From the NCBI GenBank assembly GCA_001839685.1, contig MLAK01000969.1, positions 1 to 42,065 on the forward strand: DNA of 42,065 bases, in the 5' to 3' direction. The translations under genes and the position numbers were made by a program. Source of the stretch: Tritrichomonas foetus. Lineage: Eukaryota > Parabasalia > Tritrichomonadida > Tritrichomonadidae. Shown piece by piece: positions 1 through 8,341 of this stretch; the stretch's first letter is position 1; each line of letters opens with the position of its first letter. The notes beneath the pieces are model-generated. The model was not told where the DNA came from. It saw only the letters and a program-made list of their open reading frames with translations, and did no database searches.

Positions 1-302
1 TGTTTAATATGCATGAATAGCTATTATTTATTTATTGTAAGAAAGAATAAGCAACATACTATGTAAAATATCTTTTATATAGGTGAATTTTTTTCATTTT
101 TCGTGAGTTTTCANAANTCAATAATATANTCAAATAAATTCTATAAATACATTCAAATAAAATTAGGAAATACATTCAAATATTTGAATAGGATCATAAA
201 AGTTCAGCCCTACATATATATAATCAACTGCAATCATAGGTCAATTAAGGTGAAAATCGACGATTTGATTTTTTTTCGGATTCCCATTTTTATTGCTTAT
301 TC
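1..302. other. Left-edge intergenic DNA
   Basis: This is AT-rich sequence with ambiguous bases at 114, 117 and 129. The only open stretch crosses the ambiguous bases and has AT-driven, Asn/Ile/Lys-rich translation, so I do not call a gene. The last 20-30 bases form the short 5' leader of the phosphatase gene starting at 303. Confidence 0.6.
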
Positions 303-767
303 ATGAGTAAATATCCAAAACTTCCTGTTGTTGAAAGGTTCAATAGCGAGCCAAGAATTACTGCCGAGACATTTTGCCAAGTTTTTGATGATCATTCACA
401 GTTCACTGATTTTGTGATTATTGACTGCCGTTCAAAGCGCGAATACGACGGAGGCCACATTAAAGGCGCGATTCGCTGCCATCCTTTTGAAAATCCACAA
501 AATATTCCAAATTTGTATCAAAAAATTTGGAAGCCAGGCTGCCTGTATGTTTTCCATTGTGAATTTTCCATGTACAGAGGCCCTAATGCGTACCACATAT
601 TTAAGGAATGCCACGAAAAGTCGCCAAATGCGGGCGAGCAATTGAACGCCTATGTTTTGGACAATGGCTTCAGTGATTTTTACTGCGAAAAGCACAAGCC
701 ATACATAGATGGAATCTATGTCAAAGAAGGCCTTGGTTGGATGTACGCTGGTCCTGGAAGTGTTTAA
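303..767 (+). CDS. Cdc25-type dual-specificity phosphatase (rhodanese fold)
   Basis: The product has 154 residues and consists almost entirely of a Cdc25/rhodanese catalytic domain. The active-site loop reads HCEFSMYRGP, with Cys86 and Arg92 giving the HCX5R signature, and is nearly the canonical Cdc25 loop. Upstream, DCRSKREYDGGHIKGAI (residues 41-57) matches the conserved Cdc25 block containing the structural Asp-Cys-Arg. In the family, these enzymes dephosphorylate the inhibitory Thr/Tyr of cyclin-dependent kinases to trigger mitosis. The long N-terminal regulatory region of animal and fungal Cdc25 is absent, as in the small plant-type Cdc25/Acr2 proteins, so an arsenate-reductase-like role is an alternative. 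The ATG at 303 is the first in frame, and the stop codon reads TAAA. The HCEF loop favours Cdc25 over Acr2. Confidence 0.9.
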   Translation: MSKYPKLPVVERFNSEPRITAETFCQVFDDHSQFTDFVIIDCRSKREYDGGHIKGAIRCHPFENPQNIPNLYQKIWKPGCLYVFHCEFSMYRGPNAYHIFKECHEKSPNAGEQLNAYVLDNGFSDFYCEKHKPYIDGIYVKEGLGWMYAGPGSV

Positions 768-1339
768 ACATTTTTAAAAGATTCATCACTGATTTGATTC
801 TTCCATTTTTAAAATATAAACACAAAAATGTTTTCATTCTATCTTATTTTAATTTCTTTCTTGTTGTTAATATCTTTAACTTGGGGTCTCTGCGATATTG
901 ACTACCTTACTCTCTATTTTAACGTAAGGCATAGTAAGACGAATTTTTTTTGATATATCAAGAGAAATTTAAGTCGAGTTTTTCTTTCAATCCTGGTTGT
1001 AATAGAAATATCTTTAAATAAATTGTATATGGCTTCCATCAATGGATGTTTAGAAATTGCTTTTATCATCACAAAAAGACTGTCATATAACATCTTCTGA
1101 AACAAAAAGAATAGAAACATCAGTGATGTTGAAAAAAAGAATTCTTTCATTGATAACACATCATTTTTTTCTATGAGTATTTACTGAGGTGAGAATATGA
1201 TTAATACTTTATTATACCTATATGCAGGGGTTCTATGAATTAAAATTATGCTGAGAATGATCAAAGATAAAGAAAATGTTTATTTACTCACATTGTTAAT
1301 TATTCTGTAAATACTTGCATTTCATCAAAAAATGAAACA
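768..1339. other. Intergenic region, no supported gene
   Basis: This AT-rich spacer separates the phosphatase from the convergent metallophosphoesterase gene. A reading frame of about 80 codons on the minus strand (914-1159) begins with a non-ATG codon and is a Phe/Leu/Lys-rich translation typical of AT-rich noise. I see no RNA gene or repeat. Confidence 0.5.
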
Positions 1340-3286
1340 TTAATTTTGATGCTCAAGTAGAGCTGCGCTTGGAATCAAACATTCTTCTTTGAGTCCTTTC
1401 TTCCATTTACAACGCCATACAATCAATAATATATAATAATACAAAGGTGCAATCACAAATCCAGGCGAGAGTAAGCTTCCATAAATTCCTGATGTTTCCC
1501 AACACCATCTTAACACAATGTAAACGTCGCAATAACAAAATGTAACAAGTGGACTACAAACTTCCAATAAAAGTGTCCATCTTAAAGGCAAAGATATAGC
1601 AAGTGCTGAACTAAAAATAGTGACTGGAAGAAGAACACCTGATAGATACATTAAACAAAACATTTGACCCCAAACATCATAATGTGCACCTTCACACAAG
1701 TATCCCCATGTCCACACGCAGCTAAAATGACCACCAATATTAGTAAAAACAAGAGGCATGAAAAATGGCCAAATCACACCAATTAATAAACTATAGCGAA
1801 TTAATTTAGGCAAACGATTAATTCGTACTTTAACAGTTAGAAATCCTAAAAAGAAGCTAACAAGCCACTTACTATCATTTGTTAAACCTTCAATCCAAGG
1901 CATATAGTTCTTTAAGAAAGTAGGAAGTGGATAAGGGACATTAATAATCAATAAAAATATCCAAACAATTGCCATTTGAACAAAATAAGGTGAAACATAA
2001 GTCGATGAACGTTGATAAACTTTTTCAGTAAAACTTGGAATAGAATCTCCAATTGTAAATTTAATTGTTTGATCAACGTTTTTCAAATTTGAACTTGTTA
2101 TTTCAATTTCATAAGTTCCAAATTCTAAACTCAATTCAGCTTGACATAAATAAAACATTTGATGATCGTTTTCCTTTTGACAAGTCAAATCTGTATCAAT
2201 TAAAGAATTTTGAAGAATTTTTGCATGAATTTTAGGGGAAACATCTGCTGAATATACAACCATTCTCAAAGAAGTCACCTTCTCATTAAAAATTTGATGA
2301 GAAGTTAAAACTTCATTAGGAAGTGGATTTGTAACAAATGCTAAAGCATTTTTTTGGTAATCTTTTGTAACATCGATTGAATGATATGACAATCGATCAT
2401 TATCAATCACAACGATGCCAAATCGATCATGATCTTTTAAGTCAGTTCCTATGATTTCTAATATATCTTTATGATGTTGCAAATAAGGCATATCTGGATG
2501 AAGATGACCATCAATTAAAAATCCAATATCATATTTATGTAAAATCTCATGAAATGTGTTTCCTTGTGATGATGAAGCTCCATATTTCCAATGGTGATAT
2601 GGGAAGTGATTGAATAGAATGATTTCATTTCCTTTCTGCTTTTCAGACTGAATATTTTCTTCTAGCAAGTCGAGAAACTCACGGTCCGGATGAGCATAGA
2701 AAAGCAGAGGTGGATGTGGTGATGGGAAATTGTATGGATTCATTGCAATAAGTGAAAAATTACTCGGACCGTTTGTATTAAGTTCGAACACAGATATTCG
2801 ATATTCTGATAAAGTTTGATTTTCATTGGATTTCTTCTTTGAATTGAAATCATAAATGCCAAACAAATCATGATTTCCATCAGTTTCCACAATTTTCGTG
2901 TTTTTTAGGCCATTTGATATATTGATATATAAATCAAAGTCTTTTGGCATTTGCTTCCCGTATTTGGGAATACTTAAGCCCTGGAAATTGTCTGCAAGGT
3001 CGCCTGTAATGAATGTGTAAGTAGGTTTGATTATATCATTTAATATATTAACAGCGCTTTCGAAATTTTTGTTATTTTTGGGTATTTTGGTGTTGACATG
3101 AGGATCGGTAATGTGCGCGAATGTAACCGGAATCGAACTGGAATTAAATTTGGTGTAATTTTGTCGAGAGTTAATAATGCCTGTTTCATTATTACGAGGA
3201 ATCATAAATGGAATACAAACGAATACAGCAAGAACCATTATCCATGCATATTGAGAAATGAGGTACGGAATGTATCGAAAACTCAT
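1340..3286 (-). CDS. TMEM62-like transmembrane metallophosphoesterase
   Basis: The product has 648 residues, close to the length of animal TMEM62. A hydrophobic segment at about 13-30 looks like a signal anchor. A calcineurin-like metallophosphoesterase domain follows, with metal-binding motifs in order: ITDPHVN (Asp61, His63), TGDLAD (Asp96), DGNHD (137-140), NHFPYH (His227) and GHLH (260-263). All five core motifs are intact, so catalysis is likely. A beta-rich linker leads to a C-terminal third with about five or six membrane spans. The layout (luminal or extracellular phosphoesterase followed by multipass membrane region) is that of TMEM62 and its protist relatives. The substrate is not known to me. 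The start is the first ATG in frame; the gene is divergent from nothing close by and runs convergently to the Cdc25-type gene. Confidence 0.85.
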   Translation of the reverse strand: MSFRYIPYLISQYAWIMVLAVFVCIPFMIPRNNETGIINSRQNYTKFNSSSIPVTFAHITDPHVNTKIPKNNKNFESAVNILNDIIKPTYTFITGDLADNFQGLSIPKYGKQMPKDFDLYINISNGLKNTKIVETDGNHDLFGIYDFNSKKKSNENQTLSEYRISVFELNTNGPSNFSLIAMNPYNFPSPHPPLLFYAHPDREFLDLLEENIQSEKQKGNEIILFNHFPYHHWKYGASSSQGNTFHEILHKYDIGFLIDGHLHPDMPYLQHHKDILEIIGTDLKDHDRFGIVVIDNDRLSYHSIDVTKDYQKNALAFVTNPLPNEVLTSHQIFNEKVTSLRMVVYSADVSPKIHAKILQNSLIDTDLTCQKENDHQMFYLCQAELSLEFGTYEIEITSSNLKNVDQTIKFTIGDSIPSFTEKVYQRSSTYVSPYFVQMAIVWIFLLIINVPYPLPTFLKNYMPWIEGLTNDSKWLVSFFLGFLTVKVRINRLPKLIRYSLLIGVIWPFFMPLVFTNIGGHFSCVWTWGYLCEGAHYDVWGQMFCLMYLSGVLLPVTIFSSALAISLPLRWTLLLEVCSPLVTFCYCDVYIVLRWCWETSGIYGSLLSPGFVIAPLYYYILLIVWRCKWKKGLKEECLIPSAALLEHQN

Positions 3287-3500
3287 TCCTTTTCCATCTA
3301 TTAGATTTCACCATAACTACCGCTTTTTGACCTTGTTCGTTCACATGCCATAAAACATTCGTAGCATTTCAACCTGAATCTGATTGGAAAATAAAAACAA
3401 ACTACCATTTCATTCCACTACATAAAAACAAATAAATTGATCATATTATAGAAACCGAAAATAAATAAATATTTTATTCAAACAAACATAATTATTTTTT

Positions 3501-4874
3501 TCAAAAACCTGGTTGTGTTAATAATTCCTCAAGTTCTTTTTGTTGCTTCGCTCTTTCAGAAAGTATTTCTGGAAGTTTCTTTTCAGTTTCATCTTCAGGT
3601 TCACCAACTGGCATCAAAACCTTTAATTGTGCCATTCGATCTTTACTTGCTTGTATTTCCATCTGGTCAAGTAAACGGTTTCTATCACCAATTTCATCAA
3701 GCAAATATTTTCGTTGAATGACTTCTTCTTGATGCTTCTTTGTCTGTTGCAAAGTTCGATCAAGAGCCTGTTTAAGTTGTGGGAAGTCAGGAATCCTCAT
3801 CATTTGAGTTTGGAGCTTTTGTTCTGTATTTGTAATTTGTTCATTTAAAAGTGCTATTTTTTCAGTGTATTCAGAAATTGTATTTTGAATATCTCTTCCC
3901 TTAGCATCAATCACTGCTTTTTGCCTAGAAAGCATGTCATATTCGTTCTTTATGACAGCTTGTAATTTTCGATTTTCACCTTCCGCTTCAAGCAATTCCC
4001 TAGTTTTCAAGTTATCGAAATATGAATCGATCTTCATTTGTAGTGTTGATAACTCAGCCTTTGCGATGTCTAATGTGGAAAGTGCACAGTTGTGTGAATG
4101 AGCTTCTTTTCTAAATGTTATACGTAATTGTTCAACAGTTTTAACAAGTTCTTCATGTGATTTATTTTGTGTTTCTTCTCGTTGAGTTCGCTCAAGAACT
4201 TGAGTTGATAACATCTCAGAAACCTCATCATGCTTTTTTACAGTTGCTTCAGCGTTTTCCAGATTTTTTGAAGCGTTTTCAAGCTGGCTTTGAATTTTAG
4301 TGATTTCTTTTTCTTTCTTATCACGATGACTAATGAGAGCAGTTCTTCTCAAAAGAACTGTATGACACAGCGTTTCTTTATTTTTTGTTAAAAGCTTGAC
4401 AATTTTTAATTGGTGATCTCTTGCATTTTCTGCTGCTTCTAAGTTTTCTTTTGCTTTAGCAAACTCTATGTTTTTTTGTTCAAGTTGCTGTTTAAGCTGA
4501 AAAATGTTTCGAGAAAATTCTAATTCAAATTTACTTGCAAGCTTTTCATGCTTCTCAATAAGTTTGTTGATGCCACCGCGTAGAACAGAAATTGCTTCAT
4601 TTGCGTCTTTAAATGGATTGTCAAGATTCTCATTTTCGACAAATTTCATATCTCCGCTATTTTGGAAGTCTTTAATCAGTCGGACAATTAATGCTTTCAC
4701 TTCATCGTATTTAATCGATTGTTGCTCTAAAACACCAATTAACGCCTTTTGGTCCATTAATTTTTTTCGTAATGTATCACTTTCGGCTTTCATTTGAGCA
4801 GCGTTTACTTCTTCTTTTGATTGTTGTTCTGGCGGATTTGAGCCCTTTTGGGTAGGAGATTTATTTCCTTCCAT
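3501..4874 (-). CDS. Coiled-coil protein of unknown function
   Basis: The product has 457 residues and is almost wholly alpha-helical. After a Pro/Ser/Gln-rich N-terminal 25 residues it is rich in Glu, Lys, Gln and Leu, with heptad-like spacing from about residue 25 to 440 (for example EQLRITF and TLQMKIDSYFDNL). I see no enzymatic motif, membrane segment or signal peptide. Such proteins in trichomonads are often cytoskeletal or flagellar-apparatus components, but nothing here fixes a role, and I do not recognise a named family. The ATG at 4874 follows a short leader, and a 3' AATAAA-like element lies just after the TGA stop. The gene runs in the same direction as the metallophosphoesterase gene, about 215 bases from it. 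Confidence 0.8.
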   Translation of the reverse strand: MEGNKSPTQKGSNPPEQQSKEEVNAAQMKAESDTLRKKLMDQKALIGVLEQQSIKYDEVKALIVRLIKDFQNSGDMKFVENENLDNPFKDANEAISVLRGGINKLIEKHEKLASKFELEFSRNIFQLKQQLEQKNIEFAKAKENLEAAENARDHQLKIVKLLTKNKETLCHTVLLRRTALISHRDKKEKEITKIQSQLENASKNLENAEATVKKHDEVSEMLSTQVLERTQREETQNKSHEELVKTVEQLRITFRKEAHSHNCALSTLDIAKAELSTLQMKIDSYFDNLKTRELLEAEGENRKLQAVIKNEYDMLSRQKAVIDAKGRDIQNTISEYTEKIALLNEQITNTEQKLQTQMMRIPDFPQLKQALDRTLQQTKKHQEEVIQRKYLLDEIGDRNRLLDQMEIQASKDRMAQLKVLMPVGEPEDETEKKLPEILSERAKQQKELEELLTQPGF

Positions 4875-4998
4875 TTTCTCCCAAAAAGTTTATGTACTTA
4901 TAACGAGATAATAAACCGCTTTTTAATGGTGAAAATTTCTGGTGAAATTGTTGAATTATAGATAAAGTTAACATATCAGTTATTAACTATGTTTTCAA

Positions 4999-5775
4999 AT
5001 GATAAGTCATTTGTCAATTTGACCAGAAAATTTGTCAATTGAATATAAATTTAACCTAGTCTGTTGGCATGATATTTCTGTATTGATAATTAATTCTGAA
5101 GAGGCTAATTATTTCTATAATACAGGTCAAATTTGCATTGATCCAATGAGTTTCAAGTGTTTTGTTCAAATTTCGCTTCCTCCATCGCCGACAAAATTTG
5201 AAAGTTATTGGTTGAAAATTGATGGTCTCTGGTTCTCACTCTCAAAAAAGTTTGATAAGCAGCCTCAATTCCTCTTCCCATTACAAATTCAGAGTCTTGA
5301 ATCTGCAGAAAAAGAAACACAAAAACTCAATTCTCTATTTCTTGAAACTTCCGAATTTAGTGGTAACCATAAAATTTACATCACATCAACAAATCGTCTC
5401 GAAATAATCCAAATATATCAAGCCCTTCAAAACGCGCAGAAAAGGTTCAACCTCGATATGGCAGATCACAATCAAAAAAGAGAACCTAATTTCGACATTG
5501 AATACGAAGTATCGTCCGGTTTCATGAATATGAATAAACAGAAGTCTGTGATGCACGTAACACCACAATCAATCACTTTTCCAGATAACAAATTGGTCAG
5601 CATGCGAGATGTTGTCTCAATATCTGCAAAGCAAAACGATAATAACTGCCAGCACAAATTACATATCACTTTACGTGAGGAGGGAGGAGATGGAATGAAG
5701 GAATTTACTATTCCAGAAAAGGCCAAGTTGGAGAAACTCATAACTTATGTTTTATTCACAATATCTTGTAAATGA
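4999..5775 (+). CDS. Unknown protein, possible PH-like C-terminal domain; start disrupted or uncertain
   Basis: The uninterrupted frame runs from about 5023 to 5775 and has coding-like composition throughout. Its first ATG is at 5146, giving 209 residues. However, the 38 codons before 5146 also look coding (for example NLVCWHDISVLIINSEEAN). An in-frame ATG at 4999 is followed seven codons later by TGA at 5020. That TGA lies inside a 21-bp unit flanked by an 11-base direct repeat (5009-5019 and 5030-5040). Collapsing the duplication would restore a continuous frame from 4999. The C-terminal 80 residues (KSVMHVTPQSITF ... RDVVSISA ... KLHITLRE) have an alternating beta pattern and a final helix suggestive of a PH-type fold. 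This is my inference, and no family is recognised with certainty. A conservative annotation would use 5146 as the start. Confidence 0.6.
5009..5040. repeat. 11-base direct repeat with 21-base period at the 5' end of a gene
   Basis: ATTTGTCAATT occurs at 5009-5019 and again at 5030-5040. The 21-base period preserves the reading frame, but the first unit reads TTG-TCA-ATT-TGA, which places a stop codon between the upstream ATG (4999) and the open frame. Confidence 0.8.
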
Positions 5776-6191
5776 AATGGATTTTCTATTTTTCGGGCTT
5801 GAAATGCCAAAATTGTTGAATTTACTTTAATAAATAATATGATAACGGTTCATCTTAATATACTATTGTTTATATTCCGAATTATTTCATTCAATTTAAA
5901 TAATTACAAATTTAAAATTTAAATTAGATCGAATTGCCAATCACAGAATTCAAAGAAAAATGGTGTTGCTTTGAATAAAGATGAAATTTTAACGCGATAT
6001 TGTTTTAACCAGCAAAGAAAGAATTATGAATAATAAAATATTTCAACAGCAAGGTATAGCTGGTATAATTAAGTATAGGAGGACTACTCTGAATTTTAAT
6101 TATGTGTACAATAATTTCATGCTCGAAAATTATGACTGTGAATAATTTTGTGAAACATGGCAAAAAAATTCGGTGTACGTTTAAAATATGA
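5776..6191. other. Intergenic region, nothing recognised
   Basis: This is AT-rich spacer DNA upstream of the coiled-coil gene at 6192. A minus-strand frame (6005-6262) overlaps the start of that gene and has no coding character. No repeat or RNA structure stands out. Confidence 0.5.
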
Positions 6192-7262
6192 ATGATCAGC
6201 AGAAAGAAAGATCTTTTTAAAAGCATTAAATCATTTATAGAGGTTTCAACTATAGCAATCAATGAGAAGGGCGATAGGTATTTAGATTTCTACGAAGAAC
6301 TTTTTCAAAAAATCATCGAGAGCGATCGCGAATGTTATATAAACTCGCTGAAAAAAGATTATGAAGCATTAAGAAAACAAATCAAATCAAAAAACAAGCA
6401 GAAACAATCTCTACAGCAAAAATACGCCCTTACAATCAATAAAATTCATATGGAAAATCAAGATCTGCGGAAAGGAATTCGAGAAATGGCGAAGAAAATA
6501 GAGGATACGCATGTATTTAAAAAGCGAAAGAAACAGTTTGAAGAAATTCGCCAAACACTTTCATTTTGGATTGACCAATTTCTAGATACATTCCAAACTA
6601 TTAAAGAGGGACAAAAGTTTCTCCAAGACTTAATAATTGCACAAAGAGCAGAATTCTGTGCTCAGTCATCAAATAAAATTGTTGTACTTCGACATACAAA
6701 ACAGCATCTTCAATACACCTATTCAACAGTTATGGAAAAGACAGAGTATGTAATGAACAAAGAAGTTTTACAAATGAAAGATAAAATTACTCAAAAAATG
6801 CGTAATTATAAGAATAAAAATGTTGAGTTGCTTCAGAAGATGGATGAAATTAAATACATTCTTGGAAATAAATACGATAATCCTAAGTTGTTTGTTTATG
6901 ATATACGAAAGAAAACTTTCGAAAACCAAATAGCCAAAAAAATTCCACCAAAAGAGATGAATGTTCAATCTATTGTTCAATTACTCAAAATGGAATGTGA
7001 TGTATGTCTGGCTGAAAAAGACAACGAAATTCGTCTCAACATTCAAGAAAATGAAAGGAAGGAGTTTCAGCTTCGAGAAAAAGTGAGATTGGCTGCTTTT
7101 AACTTTGAATCCAAGCCCCCGTCACCTGTTTATGTGAAACATCATCTTAAAGATGCTTCATGGGAAGAAAGCACACGTCTTTTTAATATTACTTTTGCAG
7201 AAATTCAAAGTTTAAGACAATCTCGACAAATCAGTGAAAAGAATTCCTATTTATTTGATTGA
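6192..7262 (+). CDS. Coiled-coil protein of unknown function
   Basis: The product has 356 residues, is highly charged (Lys, Glu, Gln, Arg) and is helical throughout. The most regular coiled coil spans about residues 45-115 (SLKKDYEALRKQIKSKNKQK onwards), with a second at about 180-225 and a third near 270-300. A short Pro-containing tail (KPPSPVY) precedes the C-terminal 45 residues. I see no catalytic motif, membrane segment or signal peptide. The start chosen is the first ATG of the long frame; an ATG four bases upstream gives only a few codons. The closest functional guess is a structural or centrin/basal-body-type scaffold, but nothing in the sequence proves this. Confidence 0.75.
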   Translation: MISRKKDLFKSIKSFIEVSTIAINEKGDRYLDFYEELFQKIIESDRECYINSLKKDYEALRKQIKSKNKQKQSLQQKYALTINKIHMENQDLRKGIREMAKKIEDTHVFKKRKKQFEEIRQTLSFWIDQFLDTFQTIKEGQKFLQDLIIAQRAEFCAQSSNKIVVLRHTKQHLQYTYSTVMEKTEYVMNKEVLQMKDKITQKMRNYKNKNVELLQKMDEIKYILGNKYDNPKLFVYDIRKKTFENQIAKKIPPKEMNVQSIVQLLKMECDVCLAEKDNEIRLNIQENERKEFQLREKVRLAAFNFESKPPSPVYVKHHLKDASWEESTRLFNITFAEIQSLRQSRQISEKNSYLFD

Positions 7263-7720
7263 TCATTTTTTTAGCATGAATGAAATGATAGACATGATTT
7301 GATTGTACTTAATCTTGATACATGGATCATCTAAGTTGAAGTTTTCATCAGATTTTTCTTTCCTATTGTTTAATAATTGTCTTCAAACGCATAACGACAA
7401 AACGTGAAAAGATTTTGACCAAGCTTGGTCAATTATTCAGGTGAATTTGAATTTCTGGCTTAGCTTTTGGTTGTAATGCAGAGGTATAATTAATTGTGTG
7501 CCACTCCAACATTTATTTTGTTTGTTTTATAAATTAAACCCTCAAAAAATATTTTTTAATTATTTTGGTTTTATTTATTCGAAAAAAAAAATGTTTATCT
7601 ATTTTTGAGACGATATTAAAAAGTAAATTTAAAATAGTGTTGGTGAAATACAAAATTGATCGGCTTGCCTAATTCCGAATAAATGCATTTTATTCAAATG
7701 AGAAATATAGAAAAATTTAT
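7263..7720. other. Convergent intergenic region
   Basis: This region lies between the 3' end of the coiled-coil gene (plus) and the 3' end of the Rab gene (minus). It is AT-rich with T and A tracts, including A9 near 7582. I see no gene in it. Confidence 0.5.
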
Positions 7721-8341
7721 TTATTTGCAGCATGAATTAGGTTTTGTTTGGGTTTGTTTCTGTGTTGGCGAGTTAGCCGTGACACGAACAACATTTTCGT
7801 CGTCTTTTTTAGGAACGCCATTCACGAGCATTTTCGCGATTTCTGTAAATAATTCTAAAACATTGGTGCCGTTAAGTGCGGACGTTTCCTTAAAGAGATG
7901 TAGTCTATTTTTATTAGCAAAATCTTGGGCTGCATCAGTTGTCACATTTCTGTTCAAAAGGTCGCATTTGTTTCCGGCCAATGCAATAATGATGGACGGT
8001 GGACCCTTCTCGCGGAGTTCCTTAAGCCACTCTTCTACGTCCTTAAACGATTCTTTTGTTGTTATGTCGTATACGATAACTGCAGCGTCTGCGTTCTGGA
8101 AGTACATCGGGGCCATCGCGCGATATCGCTCTGATCCGCCTGTATCCCATATTTGTAGTTTCATTGTAATATCACCGACTTGTACTGATTTTGATATAAA
8201 AGCAGCTCCGATCGTGGATGGAGACTCAGGATTAAACATATCACGAGTTAAGCGTGTAACGATTGAGGATTTCCCGACTGTCGTGGAGCCGAGCATCACA
8301 AGTTTAGCTTCGCGGACATTTTGTCCGGCTGTAAGTATCAT
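7721..8341 (-). CDS. Rab-family small GTPase, Rab5/21/22-like, with Ser at the catalytic Gln position
   Basis: The product has 206 residues, normal for a Rab. G1 is GSTTVGKSS (18-26), switch I contains Thr43 in PSTIGAAF, G3 is WDTGGSERY (65-73), G4 is NKCD (124-127) and G5 is ETSAL (152-156). The C-terminus is CCK, suitable for double geranylgeranylation. The IGAAF effector segment and YRAMAPMYF block resemble the Rab5/Rab21/Rab22 group, which acts in early endocytosis. In canonical Rabs G3 reads WDTAGQE. Here Ala is Gly and the Gln needed for GTP hydrolysis is Ser70, so intrinsic turnover should be slow, and regulation may depend on GAP-supplied residues or expression level. The stop codon is directly followed by ATAAATAAA-type sequence on the coding strand. 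The antisense 226-codon frame is a shadow. Confidence 0.93.
   Translation of the reverse strand: MILTAGQNVREAKLVMLGSTTVGKSSIVTRLTRDMFNPESPSTIGAAFISKSVQVGDITMKLQIWDTGGSERYRAMAPMYFQNADAAVIVYDITTKESFKDVEEWLKELREKGPPSIIIALAGNKCDLLNRNVTTDAAQDFANKNRLHLFKETSALNGTNVLELFTEIAKMLVNGVPKKDDENVVRVTANSPTQKQTQTKPNSCCK

Noticed and set aside
914..1159. 81-codon minus-strand frame
   Set aside because: It has a non-ATG start and Phe/Leu/Lys-rich composition expected from AT-rich DNA.
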